This document shows, one piece after another, positions 1 to 4,673 of a stretch of DNA of 9,787 bases. The position numbers were made by a program, and so were the translations under genes. The first letter of the stretch is position 1. Each line of letters opens with the position of its first letter. The DNA is from Anaerolineales bacterium UBA1429 (GTDB lineage Bacteria; Chloroflexota; Anaerolineae; UBA1429): assembly GCA_002329325.1 (NCBI GenBank), contig DCTX01000048.1, forward strand, positions 65,452 to 75,238, read 5' to 3'. Below the pieces are notes generated by a model. The model was not told where the DNA came from. It was given only the letters and a program-made list of their open reading frames with translations, and made no database searches.

Positions 1-448
1 CGAGCACCTTGCCCAGCGCCTCGTAGCCGCCGCGGGCGATGTACTCGTCAATGTTCTCGGGGTCGATCACGCCACAGTTGCGCAGCGTGACGCGAAGCTG
101 CTTCTCGTAAAAGGGGATCTCGTCATAGAGAGGGACGGCCTGCTGCGTATCCGGCGCCTCAAAAACCAGGCGCTGCACGACACGGCCCTTGATCAGCGTC
201 TCCTCGACCAGCTCCTCGATATCCGAGGGCTTGACCTTGCAGTAAAAGATCCCCTCAGGGTAGACGATGACGATGGGGCCCATGGCGCAAAAGCCACGGC
301 ACCCGGTATCCACGACGCGCACCTCGTCCTGCAACCCCCGGCGGACGACCTCCGCCTTGAGGGCATCCCTCACCGAGCCCGCGCCCGATGACTCACAACC
401 CGTGCCTGTGCATACCAGGACATTTGCCCGGTATATCGGTTCCGACAT
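1..448 (-). CDS. nuoF: NuoF/HndC-type NADH-binding (FMN, Fe-S) subunit, N-terminal part, truncated by window edge
   Basis: Flavoprotein subunit that would take electrons from or give them to NAD(P)H in a soluble hydrogenase or dehydrogenase complex. Only the first 149 codons are visible. Residues 1 to about 90 form a thioredoxin-like [2Fe-2S] ferredoxin domain with all four expected cysteines: C13 and C18 (CTGTGC), then C50 and C54 (CRGFC). After it comes the start of the NuoF core, with PFYEKQLRVTLRNCGVIDPE followed by IDEYIARGGYEAL, typical of the family. The FMN/NADH-binding glycine-rich segment and the C-terminal [4Fe-4S] cysteines lie beyond position 1. The ATG at 448-446 is preceded by a perfect AGGAGG (454-459) five bases upstream. 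It is last in the visible operon, 62 bp after the hndB-like gene. An N-terminal ferredoxin fusion is characteristic of HydB/HndC of [FeFe]-hydrogenases and of NAD-dependent formate dehydrogenase beta subunits. The accessory genes upstream favour the hydrogenase. Confidence 0.92.
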   Translation of the reverse strand, partial: MSEPIYRANVLVCTGTGCESSGAGSVRDALKAEVVRRGLQDEVRVVDTGCRGFCAMGPIVIVYPEGIFYCKVKPSDIEELVEETLIKGRVVQRLVFEAPDTQQAVPLYDEIPFYEKQLRVTLRNCGVIDPENIDEYIARGGYEALGKVL

Positions 449-510
449 CTTGTCCTCCTGGACTGCTTCAGCTAGATGATGACCTGTGCCCCGGCAATCT
501 GCAGCGAACC

Positions 511-885
511 CTAGGATTCCTGCAGACGGCCCACCACCCACTCCTCAACGACCTGGCCCTTGACCAGATGCTCCTCGATGAGGCGCGCGACCATATCGGG
601 GGTGACATTGCCATAGGTGACTCGGGGCTTGCCCGCCTGCTCGATGTCCACCAGGGGCTCTTTGGCGCACATGCCGATGCAGCCGACGGTGGTCACGTTC
701 ACGTCCATCTCTCGTGTGCGTAGCTCTTCCAGAATGGCGTGCATCGTCTCGCGGGCGCCCGCCGCGATCCCACACGTCCCCATGCCCACAATGATGGTCG
801 TGCCGGTATCCCTGCGTGTGGTTATATCCTTCTCAACCCGCTCGCGCAAGCGACGCAGCTCTTCCAACGACTTGATCTGTGGCAT
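511..885 (-). CDS. hndB: HndB-like thioredoxin-fold [2Fe-2S] ferredoxin
   Basis: Small (124 aa) electron-transfer protein of the thioredoxin-like [2Fe-2S] family, most like the HndB subunit of NADP-reducing hydrogenases. After a charged N-terminal helix it shows GMGTCGIAAGA (C38), then VGCIGMCAKEPLV (C69, C73), and ends with VTPDMVARLIEEHLVKG. Only three cysteines occupy the usual ligand positions, against four in NuoE and in the NuoF N-terminus encoded nearby. As I recall, other HndB proteins share the single-cysteine GTCG loop, so this is probably a family feature and not damage. I chose ATG 885 over the in-frame GTG at 891 because AAGGAG (893-898) is seven bases from the ATG but only one from the GTG. 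It sits between the HATPase gene and nuoF, the usual order in hydrogenase operons. Its exact electron path is not established by sequence. Confidence 0.9.
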   Translation of the reverse strand: MPQIKSLEELRRLRERVEKDITTRRDTGTTIIVGMGTCGIAAGARETMHAILEELRTREMDVNVTTVGCIGMCAKEPLVDIEQAGKPRVTYGNVTPDMVARLIEEHLVKGQVVEEWVVGRLQES

Positions 886-892
886 CCCCACG

Positions 893-898
893 CTCCTT
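893..898 (-). promoter_or_regulatory. Ribosome binding site deciding the hndB-like start
   Basis: The minus strand reads AAGGAG here. It is seven bases from ATG 885-883, a normal spacing, but only one base from the alternative GTG 891-889, which is too close. This places the start of the HndB-like protein at the ATG and removes two residues from the longest reading. Confidence 0.75.
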
Positions 899-924
899 TG
901 AATGATGGCCTTGCAGCCCTGCCG

Positions 925-1479
925 CTAGGCCTGCTCTGCATATAGCTCGGCGTACCCTTGCTGGAGATACTCCTCGAGCCACTGCCTGACGGCAGGGTGG
1001 CTCAGGGGAATGTCGCCCAGCATCTCGCGCATCTCGCGCGTATCCAGTTGAAACACTTGGCGATCCACCCGGTGCTCGTACACCAGATCCCAATCCGCGT
1101 GGCTGGAGAGCAGCGCCCCCAGGAGGGTGCTGGCCATATCGCCCAGCGGCGCCCGGTCAATGTGTTGGCGCTGGAACCAGGCCCGCACCTGCGTGCCCTG
1201 GCCAAGGATCGAGACCAGCGAGAGCCCTCCGTTGCAGCGCTCCGCCGCCGCCTTGAACAGGGGGAGGCCCAGGCCCACATGTCGGGTCGTTCGAGTGGTA
1301 AAGAACGGATCCAGTGCTCGCTCCTGAGTTTCGGCATCCATCCCGCGGCCATTGTCCTGAATCTCGATCGTCAGCGCATCCTGGCCGCTATCCTCACAGA
1401 TCCGCAGCACCACCTGTGTGGCGCCGGCCGCCAACGAGTTCTCCAAGAGATCCAGCACGTGATGAGATAGCTCGCGCAC
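925..1479 (-). CDS. Stand-alone HATPase_c (GHKL-type) ATP-binding protein
   Basis: A 184-aa protein with a GHKL (histidine kinase-like) ATPase fold but no phospho-acceptor histidine domain, sensor domain or membrane segment. N box: HHVLDLLENSLAAGA (E13, N14). G1 box: IQDNGRGMD (D42, G44, G46). F box: DPFFTTR (58-63). G2 box: HVGLGLPLFKAAAERCNGG (69-85). The ATPase part ends near residue 105. The last 80 or so residues, with WDLVYEHRVDRQVFQLD, resemble nothing I can name. The start is GTG 1479-1477, overlapping the nuoE stop by one base (TAGTG), with no good Shine-Dalgarno, so translation is probably coupled. The frame stays open upstream, but that stretch is antisense-like low-complexity R/G/A coding inside nuoE. 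Proteins of this type recur between NuoE and HndB in hydrogenase operons. The role is unknown; a regulatory kinase or an assembly ATPase are both possible. Confidence 0.88.
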   Translation of the reverse strand: MRELSHHVLDLLENSLAAGATQVVLRICEDSGQDALTIEIQDNGRGMDAETQERALDPFFTTRTTRHVGLGLPLFKAAAERCNGGLSLVSILGQGTQVRAWFQRQHIDRAPLGDMASTLLGALLSSHADWDLVYEHRVDRQVFQLDTREMREMLGDIPLSHPAVRQWLEEYLQQGYAELYAEQA

Positions 1480-1970
1480 TAGTCGAGATCGCGCACCAGC
1501 TTTAGCACCTTTTCGGGCACCAGACGCCCCACCACCTGCCCGTCGATGACGGCGATGGGCGCCAGAGCGCACGAACCGAGACAGTAGACCACCTCCAGGG
1601 TGACGCGGTAGTCCGGCGAGGTCTCGCCGGCCTTGATGCCCAACTGCTCTTCCAGCGTGGTCACCAGTCGAGGCGCGCCCTTGACATGGCAGGCGGTGCC
1701 ATCACAGATGTTGATGATGTGGCGCCCGCGCCGCTGCAGGTAGAACTGTGAGTAGAAGGTGGCGACGCCGTAAAGCTGGGCCAGAGAGTGCCCCGTGCGC
1801 TCCGAGATGTGGCGCAGGGCCTCCGCGGGCAGGTAGCCATACAGCTCCTGGGTCCTCTGGAGGATGGGGATGATGGCGCCCTGCTCCTCGCTAAAGGCGT
1901 CCAGTATCTCGTCCAAGGGCGTCAGATCCACCGTTTCGTTGTTTTCGACCATGGTCTTCTCCAGCAGCAC
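1479..1970 (-). CDS. nuoE: NuoE/HndA-type [2Fe-2S] subunit of NAD(P)H-linked complex
   Basis: A 163-aa subunit of the 24-kDa NuoE family. It carries one [2Fe-2S] cluster that communicates with the FMN/NADH subunit (NuoF, encoded downstream). The N-terminal helical part includes the signature LYGYLPAEALRHIS and LAQLYGVATFYSQF (residues 43-76). The thioredoxin-like C-terminal half holds the four ligands C89, C94 (CDGTACH) and C130, C134 (CLGSCA). The length fits soluble hydrogenase HndA/HydC subunits. The start is GTG 1970-1968, with GGAGGAG (1976-1982) five bases upstream; ATG 1952 with a weaker GGAG is a possible alternative that would remove six residues. It follows the PHP gene by 51 bp and overlaps the HATPase gene start by one base. 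NuoE also occurs in complex I and formate dehydrogenases, but the adjacent HndB-like gene and accessory set point to a hydrogenase. Confidence 0.95.
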   Translation of the reverse strand: MLLEKTMVENNETVDLTPLDEILDAFSEEQGAIIPILQRTQELYGYLPAEALRHISERTGHSLAQLYGVATFYSQFYLQRRGRHIINICDGTACHVKGAPRLVTTLEEQLGIKAGETSPDYRVTLEVVYCLGSCALAPIAVIDGQVVGRLVPEKVLKLVRDLD

Positions 1971-2021
1971 GTCTGCTCCTCCCTCTGTGCAGAATTGCGT
2001 CCCGTCTCAGATTCGTTGTGC

Positions 2022-2771
2022 TCAGGTAACCGGTGCGATGGAGCGCCCCTCGGCGCCCCGCAGCGCCAGGGCCAGCTCTGCGACCGTGGGCGCCCCCAAC
2101 ACCGCTTCCGTCCTCGCATCCAGATCGGCCAGACAGTGGGCGTCGCTGGAACGAATCAGCGGCCACCCTTCGATCCCCGGATAACGGGCAACCAACCGGG
2201 CCACATCGCCGCGGGCGCTGATCTCCAGCCCCGCCAGCGCCAATCCCTTGGGCACAAAGCCCAAGTTGCCCAACAGGCTGAACGACGGCCGGTCCACATG
2301 AGCCGCAATGGCCAGGCCGCCCAGCTCCTTCACCTGCGCCACCACCTCCTCGGCCGAGAGGGCCGTCGAGGTCAGCAACAGGCGCTCGTTCTCGCACACA
2401 TAATCGCCCGTCTCGTCCACCACGAACTGCGCTCCCAGGACCTCCGGGCGGTTCCTGACGGCCGGCAGGCTATCGTATACGATCTGCTGCCAGAGCGCCA
2501 CCTGCTCCAACGTGTCAAAGAGGCACAGGATATGCGCCTCTTCGCGCGATTGCACTTCCATTCCCGGCAGCACGGCTAGCCCCACGGCGGCGGCGGCCCG
2601 CTGCACGGCCGCCACGTTCTCTGACGCGTGATGATCGGTGATGGCGATCAGGTCCAGCCCCACCTCACGCGCCCGCCTGACGATCAGCGGCGGGATCATC
2701 TCGATCTCGGCGCAAGGCGAAAGCACCGTGTGTACGTGCAGGTCCAGCCGCACGGCCCTCAGCGCAGCCAC
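2022..2771 (-). CDS. PHP-domain metal-dependent phosphoesterase
   Basis: A 249-aa protein of the polymerase-and-histidinol-phosphatase (PHP) superfamily, which hydrolyses phosphoester bonds with a multinuclear metal site. The metal ligands expected for the family are all visible: H12 and H14 (DLHVHT), D46 and H47 (ITDHH), E72 (GMEVQS), H80, H158 (AAHVDR), and D210 with H212 (SSDAH). An intact site suggests an active enzyme; the substrate is unknown. The start GTG 2771-2769 has GGAG four bases upstream; GTG 2753 is possible and would still keep the first motif. It begins 22 bp after the second DRTGG gene and precedes nuoE by 51 bp, in one apparent transcript. PHP proteins of this type are repeatedly found beside DRTGG and NuoE genes in fermentative anaerobes, so hydrolysis of a signalling phosphate or nucleotide for this module is a reasonable guess, not a demonstrated role. 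Confidence 0.92.
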   Translation of the reverse strand: MAALRAVRLDLHVHTVLSPCAEIEMIPPLIVRRAREVGLDLIAITDHHASENVAAVQRAAAAVGLAVLPGMEVQSREEAHILCLFDTLEQVALWQQIVYDSLPAVRNRPEVLGAQFVVDETGDYVCENERLLLTSTALSAEEVVAQVKELGGLAIAAHVDRPSFSLLGNLGFVPKGLALAGLEISARGDVARLVARYPGIEGWPLIRSSDAHCLADLDARTEAVLGAPTVAELALALRGAEGRSIAPVT

Positions 2772-2793
2772 GGCGCTCCGGGGATCCCCGCCA

Positions 2794-3153
2794 TCAGGCG
2801 CCGCGCGCGGGGCGATTCCCCGAGATCCCTCGCTCCGCCAGGCGTGCCACGACCGTATAGGTGGTCTCTTGGGCCAACAGGATCGGCACGCCCCGCTCCT
2901 CGGCGCGGCTCACCGTCATTGGCTCCGGCGCGGCGCCCTCGGTGATGATCACACCCGCCAGGCCCAACAGATCGGCCACGGCCACGATGTTCGGGTGGGC
3001 CTGCAGCGTCACCCACAGGTTGCCGGCAGCGGCCCCTGCCATGACGCAACTGAGCAGGTCGGCAGCATAACCGCCGGTGATCTCGCGCTCCAGGCCCTGC
3101 GCGCCGGCCGCCACGGTCAACCCCAAGGCCTCCACGATCTCGTTGACGATCAC
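2794..3153 (-). CDS. Small DRTGG-domain protein (second copy)
   Basis: A 119-aa protein made almost entirely of a DRTGG domain, a fold found as a middle domain in phosphotransacetylase-like and CBS-containing proteins and thought to be regulatory. The core reads REITGGYAADLLSCVM (23-38), followed by the GNLWVTLQAHPNIVAVADLLGLAGVIITEG region (44-73) and a VPILLAQETTYTVVARLA tail (89-106). It aligns without gaps to the first DRTGG protein across residues 25-38, where G28, A31, D32, L33, S35 and V37 are identical; position 36 is Cys here and Asp there. The GTG start directly abuts the stop of the CBS-ATPase gene (TAG then GTG, no spacer), and an AAGGGGG sits nine bases upstream inside that gene, implying coupled translation. 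No catalytic motif is visible. A ligand-sensing role is inferred from the family only. Confidence 0.87.
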   Translation of the reverse strand: MIVNEIVEALGLTVAAGAQGLEREITGGYAADLLSCVMAGAAAGNLWVTLQAHPNIVAVADLLGLAGVIITEGAAPEPMTVSRAEERGVPILLAQETTYTVVARLAERGISGNRPARGA

Positions 3154-4119
3154 CTAGTGTCCCCCTTGCGTGAGGTCAAAGATCATCTCCAGGCGCGTCC
3201 CTGCCCCCACCGTCGAGGTCAGCGACATCCGGTCGGTGCACGATCGAATGTTCGAGAGGCCCATGCCGGCGCCGAAACCCAGTTCGCGGATCCAGTCGGG
3301 AGCGGTAGAGAACCCGGGCTGCATCGCCTGCTCCACGTCGGCGATGCCCGGCCCCTCGTCCACGGCGATGACGCGGATCTCCTCGGGGCGAGCCTCCACG
3401 ATGATCTGCCCCCCCTCGGTGTGGATCATGATGTTCGTCTCGGCCTCGTAGGTGGCCACCGAGATGCGGCGAATCGTCTGCGGGTGGGCGCCCAGCCGGT
3501 CCAGCGCACGCTTGACCTTGCTCGAGGCCTCGCCGCCCCGGACGAAATCGCGGGGCAACACCCGGTAGCGCAGGATCAGCGTCGTCTGCTCCGATTCGAT
3601 ATCCTCAAAGATATGGCTGGCGCGATAGCGCCGGATCTCCTCCGAATGCCAGAGGGTCTCGAACTGCCGGAGCAGCCCGCGGACGATATCCCCCTGGGTG
3701 ATGATGCCCACCAGTTGCCCATCGGCATCCAGCACCGGAAAGCGGCCATACCGATAGCGCGCAAAGAGGGCCACGGCCCCCGCGAGGGTATCGTCGGCCC
3801 GCACGGCCTGGACACGCTGCGTCATCTTGTCGCGCACCCGCGCCTGCGATTCGCCCTGCTCCAGCGCCCGGATCAGGTTCTCGACGCTGATCATGCCGAT
3901 CATGCGGCCGTCCTCGATAATGGGCACGCCCGAGACGTGGTTGACGCGCAACAGCTCCTTGAGCTCCGCCATGGTCGCATCGGATGGGCAGGTGATCACA
4001 TCGCGGGTCATCACCTGTTCCACCTTGAGCTCATAGACCAGCTCCTGGACTTTGGTAAGGTTCCTGGGAAGCCGCTCCGAATCCTGTTCGTCGGCGGTTT
4101 CCGCATGCCCAAGCATCAT
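3154..4119 (-). CDS. CBS-domain pair fused to a HATPase_c (anti-sigma/serine-kinase-like) domain
   Basis: A 321-aa cytosolic protein with two parts. Residues about 33-150 are a CBS pair, a module that commonly binds adenine nucleotides: VEQVMTRDVITCPSDATM (33-50) with HVSGVPIIEDGRMIGMIS, then VRDKMTQRVQAVRADDTL (95-112) with GRFPVLDADGQLVGIITQGD. After a linker (150-185), residues about 186-318 are a GHKL ATPase resembling anti-sigma-factor serine kinases: N box E225..N229 (YEAETNIMIH), G1 VDEGPGI (253-259), G2 ELGFGAGMGLSNIRS (279-293). There is no transmembrane segment. The start overlaps the first DRTGG stop: ATG 4119 gives an ATGA overlap, and the adjacent ATG 4116 sits better under GGAG (four bases) and gives TGATG. 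Binding of AMP, ADP or ATP by the CBS pair could control the ATPase, but neither ligand nor partner is known. No sigma or anti-anti-sigma gene is visible. Confidence 0.92.
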   Translation of the reverse strand: MMLGHAETADEQDSERLPRNLTKVQELVYELKVEQVMTRDVITCPSDATMAELKELLRVNHVSGVPIIEDGRMIGMISVENLIRALEQGESQARVRDKMTQRVQAVRADDTLAGAVALFARYRYGRFPVLDADGQLVGIITQGDIVRGLLRQFETLWHSEEIRRYRASHIFEDIESEQTTLILRYRVLPRDFVRGGEASSKVKRALDRLGAHPQTIRRISVATYEAETNIMIHTEGGQIIVEARPEEIRVIAVDEGPGIADVEQAMQPGFSTAPDWIRELGFGAGMGLSNIRSCTDRMSLTSTVGAGTRLEMIFDLTQGGH

Positions 4120-4523
4120 GCTCCGGCTCTCGTGCCCCTCTCGGGCGCCCTGGCAGCCGCCCCGTGGGACAGGTCAAACAAGCCACAACTCTGCAGACCG
4201 TGAGCATACAACCGCCCGCACGACTCGTATAGAGTGTAGCGGGTGGCCAGCAGAGGGATGCCTTTGTCGCGGGCCAGAGCGACAGTCTCTGGCGGAGGCG
4301 TCTTGCCGCGCACAAAAACGATGGCCCTGATCCCGGCCATCTCTGCCGTGCGCACCACCTGGGGATTCGCCAGGCCCGTCAACAGAAGCGTGCCGGCATG
4401 GGTGAATGCCAGCACGTCGCTCATCAGGTCTGCGCCGCAGCCGTACTCCACCTTCATCTCCAGGTCGGCATCGGCCAGGGCCAGTTGTCCTTCTAGGATT
4501 GCCAAGACTTCTGCAAGAGTCAC
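4116..4523 (-). CDS. Small DRTGG-domain protein (first copy), first gene of the operon
   Basis: A 135-aa DRTGG-fold protein. The core reads KVEYGCGADLMSDVLAF (24-40), then the GTLLLTGLANPQVVRTAEMAGIRAIVFVRGK segment (44-74) and GIPLLATRYTLYESCGRLY (88-106). A basic, alanine-rich tail of about 20 residues follows. The start is GTG 4523-4521: an in-frame TGA lies four codons upstream and the N-terminus TLAEVLAILEG fits the family. No good Shine-Dalgarno precedes it, unusual for a lead gene; the nearest GGAG is about 25 bases away. It would be the first gene after the promoter at 4577-4606, with a leader of about 47 nt. The 3' end overlaps the CBS-ATPase gene. Function is unknown; a regulatory ligand-binding role is inferred from domain architecture elsewhere. 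Confidence 0.86.
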   Translation of the reverse strand: MTLAEVLAILEGQLALADADLEMKVEYGCGADLMSDVLAFTHAGTLLLTGLANPQVVRTAEMAGIRAIVFVRGKTPPPETVALARDKGIPLLATRYTLYESCGRLYAHGLQSCGLFDLSHGAAARAPERGTRAGA

Positions 4524-4570
4524 GTTAGTGCATCATCCAATCAAGAGCTCCGGACTCTGAAATCGCAACC

Positions 4571-4588
4571 TTGTGAATTATATCACGA
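4571..4588. promoter_or_regulatory. Candidate operator (Rex-like, alternatively CRP/FNR-like) over the -10 box
   Basis: The plus strand reads TTGTGAATTATATCACGA. Against the Rex-type consensus TTGTGAA-N4-TTCACAA the left arm is perfect (7 of 7) and the right arm matches 5 of 7. It also fits the CRP/FNR-family form TGTGA-N6-TCACA with one mismatch. The site covers the -10 hexamer of the hydrogenase-type operon promoter, where bound repressor would block RNA polymerase. Rex responds to NADH/NAD+ and is known to regulate hydrogenase and fermentation genes, so it is my preferred reading. No regulator gene is in the window. Confidence 0.55.
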
Positions 4589-4606
4589 CTTTTCGAGGCG
4601 TGTCAA
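4577..4606 (-). promoter_or_regulatory. Consensus sigma-70/sigma-A promoter for the DRTGG-CBS-PHP-Nuo operon
   Basis: On the minus strand a perfect -35 box TTGACA (4606-4601) is followed after 18 bp by a perfect -10 box TATAAT (4582-4577). The -10 is preceded by TGA, giving an extended -10 (TGn). In a GC-rich region this AT-rich consensus is unlikely by chance. The expected transcription start is near 4570, about 47 nt ahead of the first DRTGG start codon. The strength implied by the consensus fits a promoter that needs repression, consistent with the inverted repeat overlapping it. Confidence 0.82.
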
Positions 4607-4629
4607 AAGCCGCGCACACCTTTTTCCGG

Positions 4630-4644
4630 GATTCCTGCAGAATC
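4630..4644. repeat. Short inverted repeat downstream of glycogen phosphorylase
   Basis: GATTC and GAATC arms of five bases flank a five-base loop, about 30 bases after the glycogen phosphorylase stop codon. No T-run follows on the minus strand (it reads CCCGGAAAAAGG), so this is not a convincing intrinsic terminator. Apart from the promoter and operator I see nothing else in this 150-bp gap. Read-through from the phosphorylase gene into the operon is therefore possible. Confidence 0.3.
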
Positions 4645-4673
4645 GCCCCTTGCCCCTGGCTGCCGGCCCCGCC

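Noticed and set aside
514..526. The 13-mer GGATTCCTGCAGA shared with 4629-4641
   Set aside because: Each copy lies just at or after a gene end, but a shared 13-mer is roughly expected once in a 10-kb window by chance, and the surrounding bases do not match.
1480..1572. An upstream extension of the HATPase gene by 31 codons
   Set aside because: The extra residues are an R/G/A-rich out-of-frame reading of the nuoE 3' end, and the family N-terminus begins at the GTG overlapping the nuoE stop.
2759..2794. An 11-codon ORF whose ATG overlaps the DRTGG2 stop (TGATG) and which ends inside the PHP gene
   Set aside because: It could look like a leader peptide or a frameshift remnant, but the PHP gene has its own GTG with GGAG and a normal N-terminus. 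Such short frames are common by chance.
2638..4203. A 521-codon plus-strand frame across the DRTGG2 and CBS-ATPase genes
   Set aside because: It spans the junction of two well-supported minus-strand genes, has no family resemblance and no ribosome site; it is a codon-bias shadow.
4630..4644. Intrinsic terminator for glgP
   Set aside because: The stem is only five base pairs and is followed by CCCGGAAAAAGG, not a T-run, on the transcribed strand sense.
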